DNA of 64,000 nt from assembly GCA_035304345.1 (NCBI GenBank), contig DATGQE010000070.1:94149-158148 (forward strand), given 5' to 3'. The notes under the pieces are model-generated. The model was not told the DNA's origin, made no database searches, and saw only the letters and a program-made list of their open reading frames with translations. Both the position numbers and the translations under genes were made by a program. Source of the DNA: IDS-8 sp035304345. Lineage in GTDB: Bacteria; Pseudomonadota; Gammaproteobacteria; Steroidobacterales; Woeseiaceae. Of the stretch, positions 17,538 to 26,288 are shown in pieces; position 1 is the first letter of the stretch, and each line of letters starts with the position of its first letter.

Positions 17538-17574
17538 TATGATTACCCGCTTTGCGCCCGGGGAGCGGTAAGAG

Positions 17575-20061
17575 GTGAAGGACAAGCGGTGGGCCATTCA
17601 CAAGTTCGGCGGCAGCAGCCTGGCCGACGCGGCGTGCTTTCGTCGCGTCGCCGACATCGTCGCGGAGCTGCCGGGGGGTACGCTCGGCATCGTGGTCTCG
17701 GCCATGCGCGGCACCACCGATGCGCTCCTCGGTCTCACGGCGCTCGCGGAGCGCGGTGACCGCGGCTTCGCCGACGCGCTCGCCGGGATCGGCGAGCGGC
17801 ATGCCGCCACGGCGCGGGAGCTGATCGCCGGTCCGCGCCTCGCGGAACTCCTGGACGCCTGGCAGGCCGACGCCGCGCGCATCCAGGACCTGCTGCACAC
17901 GGTCGCCGGGGAAGGAGAGCCCTCGCCGCACGCCCGCGACGTCGTCGCCGGCTTCGGGGAGCTGTGGTCGGCGCGGCTCCTGTCGTCGTACCTGGCGGAA
18001 CGCCTCGGGGAGGACCGTGCCGGCACGTGGATCGACGCCCGGCGCGTCGTCACCGTGCGCCAGACCGAGCTCGGCCCGGCGGTGCAGTGGGACGTCACGC
18101 GCCGCCGCTGGCGCGAGAACCTCGCGGAGGACTTCGACGGCATCGTCGTGATCACGGGGTTCATCGCCTCCGACGAGCAGGGCGTGCAGACCACCCTGGG
18201 CCGCAACGGCAGCGATTTCTCGGCATCGATCTTCGCCGCGCTCGCGGGCGCGGACGAGCTCTATATCTGGACCGACGTCGACGGCGTGATGAGCGCGGAT
18301 CCGAACCGCGTTCCCGAAGCGAAGATCATTCCCAGCCTGACCTACAGCGAGGCGATGGAGCTCGCCTATTTCGGTGCGAAGGTCATCCACCCGCAGACGC
18401 TGGTGCCGGCGGTGGAGCACGGCATTCCCGTGATCATCCGCAACACGTTCGCCCCGGACCAACCGGGCAGCCGCGTGCTCGCCACCGCCACGTCCGAGGA
18501 ACAGATCAAGGGCATCACCGCGATCGCCGGCATGGCGCTCGTGAACCTGGAAGGCTCGGGCATGGTGGGCGTTCCGGGCACGGCGGACCGCCTGTTCGGT
18601 GCGCTCAAGAAGGCCGGCGTCTCGGTGACGCTCATCTCGCAGGCGAGCTCCGAGCACTCCATCTGCGTCGCCGTGCCGGAGAGCCTCGCCGAGCGCGCGC
18701 GCAGCGTCGTCGCGGAGGCGTTCGCGGAGGAGCTCGCCGGCGGCCAGATCCAGAAGGTGGACGTCACGCCGGGGCAGAGCATCATCGCGGTCGTGGGCGA
18801 CGGCATGGCCGGCACGCCCGGCATCGCGGGGCGTTTCTTCGGCACGCTGGGCCGCGCGGGCGTCAACGTCCGGGCGATCGCCCAGGGCTCTTCCGAGCGC
18901 AACATCTCGGCCGTGATCGACACCAGCGAAGCCACCCGCGCGCTGCGTGCCGTGCACTCGGGCTTCTACCTTTCGGCGAAGACGATCTCCATCGGCCTGA
19001 TCGGCCCCGGCTCGGTCGGCGCCACGCTGCTCAGGCAGCTCGAGCGGCAGGGTGAGCGCCTGCGCGAGGAGTTCAACCTCGACCTGCGCATCCGCGCGAT
19101 CGCCCGCTCGAGCCGCATGCTGCTCGGCGACCGGCGCATCGCGCTGGACGGGTGGCGACAGGCCCTCGCGGAATCGACGACGCCGCTCGACCTTGAGGCG
19201 CTCGAGCGTCACGTCGACGCGGATCACCTGCCGCATGCCGCGATCGTCGACTGCACGGCGAGCGACGACGTCGCGCGGCGCTACGCCGGCTGGCTCGCGC
19301 GCGGCATTCACGTGGTGACGCCCAACAAGAAAGCCTTCAGCGGCGATCCCGGGTACTACGCGGAGCTGAAGCGAAGCTGCCGCGCCGGGAACTCGCATTG
19401 CTTCTACGAGACGACGGTCGGCGCCGCGCTGCCCGTGATCCGCACGCTGCGCGACCTCGTCGACACGGGCGACCGGGTGCATTCCATCCAGGGCATCCTG
19501 TCGGGCACGCTCGCCTACCTCTTCAACGTGTTCGACGGCTCGATGCCGTTCTCGGAGATCGTGCTCGCGGCGCGGGAGAGCGGCTTCACCGAGCCGGATC
19601 CGCGCGACGACCTTTCGGGCATGGACGTGGCGCGCAAGCTCACGATCCTGGCCCGTGAAATGGGCAGCACGATCGAGATCGGCGATTTCCCGGTGGAGAA
19701 CCTGGTGCCCGAGAACCTGCGCGAGGTCGACCTCGACGAGTTCCTGCGGCGGCTCCCGGAGCACGACGAGGCGATGGCCGCGCGCTTCGACGCCGCCAGG
19801 AAACGGGGGCGCCGGCTGCGCTACATCGCGCGGCTCGACGAGCACGGCGCGGCGTCGGTGGGCCTCGAGGAAGTGCCGCCCGACAGCGCGTTCAGCCACA
19901 TCAACCTGACGGACAACATCGTGCAGTTCGTCAGCGAGCGCTACTCGGCGAACCCGCTCGTCGTGCAGGGTCCCGGCGCCGGTCCGGAGGTCACCGCGGC
20001 CGGCGTGTTCGCCGATCTCCTGCGCCTCGCCGCGTTCGTGGGAGACGGCGTCTCGGTATGA
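17575..20061 (+). CDS. thrA: bifunctional aspartate kinase / homoserine dehydrogenase I
   Basis: The 828-residue fusion catalyses the first and third steps of the threonine/methionine branch from aspartate. The kinase domain starts AIHKFGGSSLADAACF (about 7-22) and includes TTLGRNGSDFSASIFAALAG near 205 and WTDVDGVMSADPN; two ACT-type regulatory segments (MALVNLEGSGMVGVPGTADR near 320 and IIAVVGDGMAGTPGIAGRFF near 403) follow; the NAD(P) motif SIGLIGPGSVGATLLRQL near 466 opens the dehydrogenase, with VVTPNKKAFSGD and GILSGTLAYLFN. GTG start with a purine-rich site upstream. Feedback control by threonine is expected from the ACT region. Overlaps thrB by 4 bases. Confidence 0.96.
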   Translation: MKDKRWAIHKFGGSSLADAACFRRVADIVAELPGGTLGIVVSAMRGTTDALLGLTALAERGDRGFADALAGIGERHAATARELIAGPRLAELLDAWQADAARIQDLLHTVAGEGEPSPHARDVVAGFGELWSARLLSSYLAERLGEDRAGTWIDARRVVTVRQTELGPAVQWDVTRRRWRENLAEDFDGIVVITGFIASDEQGVQTTLGRNGSDFSASIFAALAGADELYIWTDVDGVMSADPNRVPEAKIIPSLTYSEAMELAYFGAKVIHPQTLVPAVEHGIPVIIRNTFAPDQPGSRVLATATSEEQIKGITAIAGMALVNLEGSGMVGVPGTADRLFGALKKAGVSVTLISQASSEHSICVAVPESLAERARSVVAEAFAEELAGGQIQKVDVTPGQSIIAVVGDGMAGTPGIAGRFFGTLGRAGVNVRAIAQGSSERNISAVIDTSEATRALRAVHSGFYLSAKTISIGLIGPGSVGATLLRQLERQGERLREEFNLDLRIRAIARSSRMLLGDRRIALDGWRQALAESTTPLDLEALERHVDADHLPHAAIVDCTASDDVARRYAGWLARGIHVVTPNKKAFSGDPGYYAELKRSCRAGNSHCFYETTVGAALPVIRTLRDLVDTGDRVHSIQGILSGTLAYLFNVFDGSMPFSEIVLAARESGFTEPDPRDDLSGMDVARKLTILAREMGSTIEIGDFPVENLVPENLREVDLDEFLRRLPEHDEAMAARFDAARKRGRRLRYIARLDEHGAASVGLEEVPPDSAFSHINLTDNIVQFVSERYSANPLVVQGPGAGPEVTAAGVFADLLRLAAFVGDGVSV

Positions 20062-21008
20062 GCGCGGCAGGCTCCGTCGCGGCGTTCGCGCCGGCGTCGA
20101 TCGGCAACGTCGCCGTGGGCTTCGACATGCTCGGGCTCGCCGTCGCCGGCGTGGGCGATACGGTGACCGCGCGCCGGACGTCCGGGCGCGGCGTCCGGGT
20201 CGCCGCCGTGCTCGACCGCGACGGCGAGCCGCACCCGGAGCTCGCGGGAGCGGACGGGCGCAATACTGCCTCGATCGCCGCGGCCGCGCTGTGGGAGGCG
20301 CACGGCGCGGGAGGGCTCGAGCTCGTGGTCGAGAAGGGCATCCCGCTGGAATCCGGCATGGGCAGCTCGGCGGCCTCGGCGGTCGCCGCCGTCGTCGCGG
20401 CGAACGCGCTGCTCGAGCGGCCGCTCGCGCAGGAGGCGCTGCTGCCGTTCGCGCTCGAAGGCGAGCGTTTCGCGAGCGGCAGCGTGCATGCCGACAACGT
20501 CGCTCCCAGCCTGCTCGGCGGGCTCGTGCTGTGCCCGGTCCGGCTGCTGCCGCGCGCGGTGCGCATCGCGACCCCGGCCGGCGTGAGCAGCGTGCTGCTG
20601 CACCCGGAGCTGCGCGTCGATACCGCGAGCGCCCGCCGCTCGCTGGCACGCAGCGTGGAGATGGCGCAATGGCTGGAGCAGCAGGGCTGCCTGGCCGCGT
20701 TCATCGCCGCCTGCGAGCACGGCGAGGTCGCGCTCATCGGCGAGACGCTGCGCGACGTGATCATCGAGCCGCAGCGCGCGGCGCGCGTTCCGCCTTTTGC
20801 CGCGGTGAAGGCCGCGGCGCTCGAGGCGGGGGCGCTGGGCTGCTCGCTGTCCGGCAGCGGCCCTTCGATCTTCGCCCTGTGCGAGGACGCGCGGGCGAGC
20901 GCGGTCGCCGGGGCGATGGCCGCCGCCTGCCGCGAGACCGGCGTCGACTGCGAGACCTGGATCAGCCCGATGGACGCGCCCGGCGCCCGGTTGGTCACGC
21001 CGCCATGA
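20058..21008 (+). CDS. thrB: homoserine kinase
   Basis: A 316-residue GHMP-family kinase phosphorylating homoserine. The substrate/phosphate loop GIPLESGMGSSAASAVAAVV near 94-113 is the GHMP P-loop; the N terminus AFAPASIGNVAVGFDMLGLA and the C-terminal LGCSLSGSGPSIFALCED complete the signature. The ATG overlaps the thrA stop and its own stop overlaps thrC (ATGA both times), so the three are translationally coupled. Confidence 0.96.
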   Translation: MSAAGSVAAFAPASIGNVAVGFDMLGLAVAGVGDTVTARRTSGRGVRVAAVLDRDGEPHPELAGADGRNTASIAAAALWEAHGAGGLELVVEKGIPLESGMGSSAASAVAAVVAANALLERPLAQEALLPFALEGERFASGSVHADNVAPSLLGGLVLCPVRLLPRAVRIATPAGVSSVLLHPELRVDTASARRSLARSVEMAQWLEQQGCLAAFIAACEHGEVALIGETLRDVIIEPQRAARVPPFAAVKAAALEAGALGCSLSGSGPSIFALCEDARASAVAGAMAAACRETGVDCETWISPMDAPGARLVTPP

Positions 21009-22312
21009 GGTACGTGAGCACGCGTGGCGGCGAGAGCGCGTCCCTGGACGAAGCCCTCTCCCGGGGCCTCGCACGCGACGGCGGCCTGTTCCTGCCCGAG
21101 CCGCTCCCTGCATTCTCCCCGGACGCGTTCGCGGGCGCGACGGATATCGGCGCGGTCGCGAAGATCCTGCTCGCGCCGTTCTTCGCCGGCTCGCGCCTCG
21201 AGGGCTCGCTCGGCGCGATCGTGGACGAGACGTTCGCGTTCCCGGTGCCGCTGCGCGAGCTGTCGTTCGCGCCGGGCACGGCTTTCATGCTGGAGCTGTT
21301 CCACGGGCCGACCGCGGCGTTCAAGGACGTCGGGGCGCGTTTCCTCGCCGCCTGCCTGTCGCGGCTGGAGCAGGGTGACGGGCGCCCGCTCACGATCCTG
21401 GTCGCCACCTCCGGCGACACGGGCGGGGCCGTCGCGGGTGCCTTCCACGGGCGCCCCGGCGTGCAGGTCGTGGTCCTGTTTCCCGAGAAGCGCGTGTCGG
21501 CGCGCCAGCGCCACCAGCTCACGTGCTGGGGCGGCAACGTGCTCTCGCTGGAGGTGGCCGGGTCGTTCGACGACTGCCAGGCGCTCGTGAAGCAGGCGAT
21601 GGGCGACGGCCCGCTCCGCGGGCGCTTCCGCTTCAGCTCGGCGAACAGCATCAACGTCGGTCGGCTGCTGCCGCAGTGCACGTACTACGCCTACGCCGCG
21701 CTCATGCGCTGGCGCGAGACCGGAGAGGCCCCGTCGTTCGTGATCCCGACCGGCAATCTCGGCAACGCGCTCGCGTGCGTGCTCGCGCGGCGCATGGGCC
21801 TGCCGATCGGCGACATCGTGCTCGCCACGAACGCGAACCGCCCGATCCCGGACTACCTGGAGAGCGGGGAGTGGAAGCCGCGGCCGAGCATCGCGACGCT
21901 CGCCTCCGCGATGGACGTCGGCGCGCCCAGCAACATGGAGCGGCTGCTCGAGCTGGTGGAGGATGTCGCGGCGGCGCGCCGGGAGCTCCGCGCGCGCTCG
22001 GTGAGCGACGCGGACATACGAGAGGCGATCGTGCAGGATCACCGCGAGCTCGGGTTCGCGACCTGTCCGCACACGGCGACGGCCACGTTCGTGTACCGCG
22101 CGCTCACCGACGCCGAGCGGCGCGCGAGCGAATGGATCCTCGTGGCGACCGCGCACCCGGCGAAGTTCGAAGCCATCGTCGAGCCGCTGATCGGGGGCCC
22201 GGTCGCGCTGCCCGAATCGCTGCGCGAGATACTCGCGCGGCCGTCACGTTCCGTTCGCATCGAGCCGGATCTCGGCTCGCTGGTTGCCGCGGTCGATGCG
22301 CATGCGCCTTGA
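21005..22312 (+). CDS. thrC: threonine synthase
   Basis: The 435-residue PLP enzyme converts O-phosphohomoserine to threonine. The start at 21005 gives the family N terminus MRYVSTRGGESASLDEAL; the PLP lysine is in GPTAAFKDVGARFL near 105, with VATSGDTGGAVAGAFHG near 133 and IPTGNLGNALACVLARRMG near 247. The frame is open far upstream antisense to none but overlapping thrB, which is not coding. It is the E. coli-like subclass by these motifs and completes thrABC. Confidence 0.95.
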   Translation: MRYVSTRGGESASLDEALSRGLARDGGLFLPEPLPAFSPDAFAGATDIGAVAKILLAPFFAGSRLEGSLGAIVDETFAFPVPLRELSFAPGTAFMLELFHGPTAAFKDVGARFLAACLSRLEQGDGRPLTILVATSGDTGGAVAGAFHGRPGVQVVVLFPEKRVSARQRHQLTCWGGNVLSLEVAGSFDDCQALVKQAMGDGPLRGRFRFSSANSINVGRLLPQCTYYAYAALMRWRETGEAPSFVIPTGNLGNALACVLARRMGLPIGDIVLATNANRPIPDYLESGEWKPRPSIATLASAMDVGAPSNMERLLELVEDVAAARRELRARSVSDADIREAIVQDHRELGFATCPHTATATFVYRALTDAERRASEWILVATAHPAKFEAIVEPLIGGPVALPESLREILARPSRSVRIEPDLGSLVAAVDAHAP

Positions 22313-22374
22313 CGCGCGCGCGCGCACGGGACATAAATGACGCCCGTGCACGCACACGGTTACCGGAAGAGGGG

Positions 22375-22977
22375 ATGAGCGAAACACTGCCAGCCGGGCT
22401 TGCGCCCGGCTACCTGCTGCCGCTGATCCTCGCCGCCCTGCTTCTCGCGTGGCTCCTCGTCGTCTACCGCCGGCGCCGGCAGGGCGCGCGCTCGCTGGCG
22501 AAGCTGTTTTCCAGCATCGCGTTCGACCGCATCGAGAATCTCGTCGTGCCGAACGTCGACGAAGGCGAGATCCAGATCGATCACCTGCTGCTGACGGCGC
22601 AGGGCCTGTTGATCGTCGACGTGAAGGACGTCACCGGCACCGTGTTCGGCGGCGACAAAATGCAGGACTGGACGGTGATCAGCAGCGAGCGGCGCTTCAC
22701 GTTCTCGAATCCGCAGCCGGCACTGTTCGATCGCATCGCCGCGGTGCGCGAGATCGTGCGGCAGGTGCCGGTCGCGGGCAGGATCCTGTTCACCGACGGC
22801 GCCGAGTTCACGAAAGGCGTGCCGTCGCTGGTCTGCAAGGCGAGCGACCTGCTCGCGGAGTTCCAGGAAGCCGACAAGGCGGCCGCCCGCGCCCGGGTCG
22901 AGGCCTTCAGGCCGCAGTGGGAGCTCCTGCGCGGCCACGCCGCCCCCGCGCGGCCGGGTGGCTTGGTGCGCACCTGA
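22375..22977 (+). CDS. membrane-anchored NERD domain protein
   Basis: The 200-residue protein has one N-terminal membrane helix (about 13-31, LLPLILAALLLAWLLVVY), a basic RRRRQG turn, and a NERD domain from about 45: FDRIENLVVPNVDEGEIQID, HLLLTAQGLLIVDVKDVTG. The latter keeps the Asp and the IVDVK core of the restriction-like nuclease fold to which NERD belongs. The family is nuclease-related but its cellular task is mostly unknown. A good ribosome site (AAGAGGGG) precedes the ATG. Apparently monocistronic after thrC and convergent with the CBS gene. Confidence 0.8.
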   Translation: MSETLPAGLAPGYLLPLILAALLLAWLLVVYRRRRQGARSLAKLFSSIAFDRIENLVVPNVDEGEIQIDHLLLTAQGLLIVDVKDVTGTVFGGDKMQDWTVISSERRFTFSNPQPALFDRIAAVREIVRQVPVAGRILFTDGAEFTKGVPSLVCKASDLLAEFQEADKAAARARVEAFRPQWELLRGHAAPARPGGLVRT

Positions 22978-22989
22978 ACGCGGTGCGGT

Positions 22990-23006
22990 GCCGCCCGGCA
23001 GGCGGC
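22990..23006. terminator. hairpin between convergent genes
   Basis: GCCGCC and GGCGGC form a 6-bp stem with a CGGCA loop in the 33-base gap between the NERD gene and the CBS gene. There is no T-tract on either side, so a bidirectional terminator role is only suggested by position. Confidence 0.35.
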
Positions 23007-23010
23007 GCGG

Positions 23011-23412
23011 TCAGTCGAGATCGAGCGAGCCCAGCACCAGCAGGTAGTAGCTGACGATGCCGATCACCTCGTTGTTCTCGATCACCGGCGCATGGCTGAT
23101 CCCGCAGCGCTCGAACAGCCGCGCGCAGTGGCGGATGCTCATGTCGGGCCGCACGGAGATGACCGGCTTCGCCATGATCTCGTAGGCGTTGACCCGTTCG
23201 GGCGAACGATCCTTCGCGATCACCTGCTTGGCGATGTCCGAGAACAGGACCATCCCGTACTCGTCGTTGGGGTAGCGCTTCTTGACGATCAGGCTGGTCG
23301 CGCCGACGCGCTTCATGATGCGCATCGCCTCCATCACGTCGATGCGACCGTCGACCATCGTGACGTTTTCGCGCATCACCTGGCGGACGGTAATGTCCCT
23401 GATGTCTTTCAT
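23011..23412 (-). CDS. two-CBS-domain protein
   Basis: This 133-residue protein is essentially a CBS pair: first repeat about 10-65 (TVRQVMRENVTMVDGRIDVM, GMVLFSDIAKQVIAKD), second about 75-128 (AYEIMAKPVISVRPDMSIRH, APVIENNEVIGIVSYYLLVL). CBS pairs bind adenosine nucleotides and gate partner proteins, frequently transporters. It is the last gene of a four-gene run after two DUF1538 membrane proteins and a PII-like protein; its start overlaps the PII-like stop by 4 bases. A role as nucleotide-sensing regulator of the membrane pair is an inference. Confidence 0.85.
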   Translation of the reverse strand: MKDIRDITVRQVMRENVTMVDGRIDVMEAMRIMKRVGATSLIVKKRYPNDEYGMVLFSDIAKQVIAKDRSPERVNAYEIMAKPVISVRPDMSIRHCARLFERCGISHAPVIENNEVIGIVSYYLLVLGSLDLD

Positions 23413-23759
23413 AGCTCCGTCTCCACGACATCGGTCAATTCTTCGGCCTGGCGTATGATGCCGACCGCGTCCTCGACGTCGATCTGCACGGCGATCCCCG
23501 TGCCCGGCTTGGTATCGAATTCACCGACTTCGGCGATGTGCTCCAGGATGCGGCGACTGAGATGCTCCTCGACGAGCATCAGGAGCACGTCGCGTTGCGC
23601 CGAGAGCGCCATGCCGAGGAAGCTCACGGGCTTGCTGAGGCCCTCGCCGCGCGCGTGCGTGATCACGGTGCAGCCTGTCGCGCCGGCCTCGCGTGCCGCG
23701 TCCATCACCGCTTTCGTCTGGCGGTCTTCGACGAATACGACGAGCAGTTTGAAATGCAT
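23409..23759 (-). CDS. PII-like signalling protein of a DUF1538 operon
   Basis: A 116-residue protein with the PII ferredoxin-like pattern: N-terminal strand FKLLVVFVEDRQTKAVMDAA, VITHARGEG, and the C-terminal PGTGIAVQIDVEDAVGI that corresponds to the GDGKIFVxPVExxxxI part of GlnB/GlnK. The T-loop region (GEGLSKPVSFLGMALSAQRD) lacks the uridylylated Tyr of the YRGAEY motif, so control by GlnD is unlikely. It lies 31 bases after the second DUF1538 gene and overlaps the CBS gene. Binding of a nucleotide and regulation of the membrane partners is inferred from PII family behaviour. Confidence 0.8.
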   Translation of the reverse strand: MHFKLLVVFVEDRQTKAVMDAAREAGATGCTVITHARGEGLSKPVSFLGMALSAQRDVLLMLVEEHLSRRILEHIAEVGEFDTKPGTGIAVQIDVEDAVGIIRQAEELTDVVETEL

Positions 23760-23790
23760 GTCAACATTCTCCCTGGAGAAATCCGGACAA

Positions 23791-24591
23791 TCAGCCAGGC
23801 TCCTGGTCTTGCGGAGGGGTCAGGGTGCGAAGGCGCTGGGCGCGCCGCTCGAGTAATGCGTTGATCTGCGCGTAGGCAAGTACCGTTATCACCGGGTGCG
23901 CGGCGGCCAGCGCCAGCAACCCGAAACCGTCCACCAGCTCGCTTCGGCCCGGCACCTGCTGGGCGAGGCCGAGGCCCAGGGCGGTGACGACGGGCACGGT
24001 CACCGCCGAGGTGCTCACGCCGCCGACATCGTAAGCCACGGAAGTGATGGCGCGCGGCGCGAATAACGTTTGCACGATGATAACCGCATAGGTGGCGGCG
24101 ATGCACCAGTGGAGGGGTATGCCGGCCGCGATGCGCACCGTGCCCACGGTGACGCCGAGCGCCACCCCCAGCGCCGCCGCGACCCGCAGGCCCCACGCGT
24201 TGATGGTGCCGCCCGAGAGCTCCTGGACGCGGCCGGCGATTGCGAGCAGCGCCGGCTCGGCGATGGCCGCGCCGAAAGCCAGGCAGAAGGCGAAGGCGAA
24301 GATGAGCCGATAGTCCCACCAGCCGGGTGCCTGCTCCGGCAGCCTCGCGGTCGTGAAGGCGACGAGCTGGTCCACCATCAGCCGGCCGACGGGGAAGAGC
24401 GCCTGCTCGAGCCCCAAGAGGAAGATGCCGAGCCCGGCCAGCATGAGCACGAAGCCCGCGCCGAGCTGCACGGGTTCCGCGAACTGGCGATGCAGGACGA
24501 CGCGGTGGAAGAACAGCATGAAGGCGGCGATCGGCACGACGCTCAGGGTGGTGTCCCCGATCATCCGCAGGATCGCGAGCATCAGGTCCAT
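23791..24591 (-). CDS. DUF1538 membrane protein, second subunit
   Basis: The ATG at 24591 gives 266 residues beginning MDLMLAILRMIGDTTLSVVP; a longer frame exists but its upstream part is shadow. About seven hydrophobic segments are visible. The family core appears in FAFCLAFGAAIAEPALLAIAG near 98-118 and AYDVGGVSTSAVTVPVVTAL near 192-211. DUF1538 pairs have been reported, as I recall, to act as a two-component Na+(K+)/H+ antiporter (UmpAB) in Halomonas; otherwise they are uncharacterised. Overlaps the upstream DUF1538 gene by 10 bases, so the two probably form a hetero-complex. Confidence 0.85.
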   Translation of the reverse strand: MDLMLAILRMIGDTTLSVVPIAAFMLFFHRVVLHRQFAEPVQLGAGFVLMLAGLGIFLLGLEQALFPVGRLMVDQLVAFTTARLPEQAPGWWDYRLIFAFAFCLAFGAAIAEPALLAIAGRVQELSGGTINAWGLRVAAALGVALGVTVGTVRIAAGIPLHWCIAATYAVIIVQTLFAPRAITSVAYDVGGVSTSAVTVPVVTALGLGLAQQVPGRSELVDGFGLLALAAAHPVITVLAYAQINALLERRAQRLRTLTPPQDQEPG

Positions 24592-25313
24592 GCCAGCACC
24601 GCCGTGTACAGCATCACGAAGAGCATCGGGACGAGGAGGATCAGCGCGATCATGCCGAAGCCGTCGGTGAGCGGATTGCGCTCCGCCAGCGAGGAGGCGA
24701 GGCCGATGCCGAGCGCCGTGACCAGGGGAACCGTGATGACGGAGGAGGTGACGGCCCCGGAATCGTAGGCGATGCCGACTGCTTCGGGCGGGGCGACGAA
24801 GGTGATGGCGATCACCAGCAGGTAGCCTCCCGCGACGAGCTTCGGCAGCGACCAACCGAACACGATGCGTGTGACGCCGAGCACCAGGGCGGCGCCGACG
24901 GCCAGGGCCACCGCGAGCCGCAGGCCGAGGGCGTAGCGGGACAGCGCCGGCGCGGTATCCGCGATCGAGCCGCCCGCCGCGGCGACCTTCGCCGCCTCGC
25001 CGGCGACGGCCGTCAGCGCGGGCTCGGCCAGCGTGGTCCCGAAGCCCAGCAGGAAGGCGAAGGCGAGCAGCCAGGCGAAGCTGCCGCGCGAAGCGAGCGC
25101 GTAGGCCAGTGCGTCACCGACGGGGAACAACGCAATTTCCAGCCCGTACACGAACAGCGTCAGGCCGACCACTACGAGCACCGCGCCCTGTGCGAGGACG
25201 GCCAGGTCGGAGACGGGGCGATCCAGGACGATCGTCTGGAAAAACAGGATGACGATGAGCACGGGAGCGAGGTCCCGCAGGCTGCCCAGTGCCATCCGCC
25301 AGAACAAACGCAT
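24582..25313 (-). CDS. DUF1538 membrane protein, first subunit
   Basis: A 243-residue polytopic protein related to its downstream neighbour: FAFLLGFGTTLAEPALTAVAG near 85-105 and IAYDSGAVTSSVITVPLVTA near 175-194 match the corresponding segments of the second subunit, implying an ancient duplication. About seven membrane helices. It is the first gene of DUF1538-DUF1538-PII-CBS. Transport of a cation in exchange for protons is plausible from reports on the family; substrate cannot be read from sequence. Confidence 0.85.
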   Translation of the reverse strand: MRLFWRMALGSLRDLAPVLIVILFFQTIVLDRPVSDLAVLAQGAVLVVVGLTLFVYGLEIALFPVGDALAYALASRGSFAWLLAFAFLLGFGTTLAEPALTAVAGEAAKVAAAGGSIADTAPALSRYALGLRLAVALAVGAALVLGVTRIVFGWSLPKLVAGGYLLVIAITFVAPPEAVGIAYDSGAVTSSVITVPLVTALGIGLASSLAERNPLTDGFGMIALILLVPMLFVMLYTAVLAWT

Positions 25314-25452
25314 CCGCCGCCCCGACCTTTGTCAGCTCAGCGGTCGAACGGCGATTGTGCTGTCATCCACGCTGTATCGGCAGAATTGCGCTGGATCTTT
25401 CCCTCTCGTCAAGCCTTGTTTCCCTGGTTCGGTGGCTATGGCGATTTGGACC

Positions 25453-25458
25453 AGTATA
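25453..25458 (-). promoter_or_regulatory. possible extended -10 element for the DUF1538 operon
   Basis: On the minus strand the sequence reads TGCTATACT, an extended -10 (TGnTATACT). It lies in the 156-base gap between tatD and the first DUF1538 gene, about 140 bases before that start. No convincing -35 is present, so this is tentative. Confidence 0.3.
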
Positions 25459-25469
25459 GCATCCGCCCC

Positions 25470-26288
25470 TCAGCCCGACGGAAGCCGGAAAAGCTCTGCC
25501 GCGTTGTCCGTCGACGCGCGCGCGAGCGCTTCTTCGCTCACCTGCATCGCCTCCGCGGTCACGCGCAGCACCTCGCGCAGGTACATCGGCTCGTTGCGGC
25601 GGGTTTTCGGCATCGGCGAGAGCGTCCGCGGCAGCAGGTAGGGCGCATCGGTCTCGATCAGGACCCGGTCGAGCGGCAGCCCGGCCACGGCCTCGCGCAG
25701 CGCGCCGCCCCGGCGCTCGTCGCAGATCCAGCCGGTGATGCCGATGTACAGGCCGAGGTCCAGGTATTCGCGGAGCATTCGGGCATCGCCGGTGAAGCAA
25801 TGGGCGACGCCGCCCGCAAGCGCGTCCATTCGCGGGGCGAGGATCTCGAGGAAATCGTCGTGCGCGTCGCGCTGGTGGAGGAACACGGGCAGGCCGCAGT
25901 CGGCGGCCAGCGCGAGCTGGCCCTCGAACGCCTGCCGCTGCGCGTCACGCGGGGAGAAGTCGCGGAAGTAGTCGAGGCCGCATTCGCCGACCGCGACCAC
26001 GGCCGGGTGGGTCGTGAGCTCGCGCAGCACGCGGGCCGCCGCCGGCGACCAGTCGCTCGCGTGATGCGGATGCAGGCCGGCGGTCGCGAACAGCCGGCCC
26101 GGCCAGGCCTCGGCAAGGGCCGCCGCCTGCAGGCTCGATTCGACCGAGCTGCCGGTGACGATCATGCGCGCGACGCCGTGCTCGCGGGCGCGCTCGATGA
26201 CGGCGTCGCGGTCGTCGTCGAACGAGTCGTGGGCCAGGTTCACGCCGATGTCGATCAGTTCGTCGAGAGAAGGCTTTTCCGGGTTCAT
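25470..26288 (-). CDS. tatD: TatD family metal-dependent DNase
   Basis: The start at 26288 yields 272 residues of the TIM-barrel TatD hydrolase family. The metal-binding pattern is present, though the first HxH is replaced by IDIGVNL near 13; AGLHPHHASDW near 72, GECGLDYFRDF near 98, FLHQRDAHDDFL near 130, HCFTGD near 157 and IETDAPYLLP near 205 follow. E. coli TatD has the same NIGVNL start and 3'-5' exonuclease/DNA repair activity. It overlaps the ABC permease stop by 4 bases and so is the last gene of that operon. Confidence 0.9.
   Translation of the reverse strand: MNPEKPSLDELIDIGVNLAHDSFDDDRDAVIERAREHGVARMIVTGSSVESSLQAAALAEAWPGRLFATAGLHPHHASDWSPAAARVLRELTTHPAVVAVGECGLDYFRDFSPRDAQRQAFEGQLALAADCGLPVFLHQRDAHDDFLEILAPRMDALAGGVAHCFTGDARMLREYLDLGLYIGITGWICDERRGGALREAVAGLPLDRVLIETDAPYLLPRTLSPMPKTRRNEPMYLREVLRVTAEAMQVSEEALARASTDNAAELFRLPSG

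Noticed and set aside
17489..17574. Threonine/isoleucine attenuator leader before thrA
   Set aside because: No leader peptide rich in Thr/Ile codons can be read; only a simple hairpin and a possible -10 box are present.
20291..21004. Extension of thrC upstream into thrB
   Set aside because: The region is thrB in another frame; the family N terminus MRYVSTRGG starts at 21005 with an ATGA overlap.
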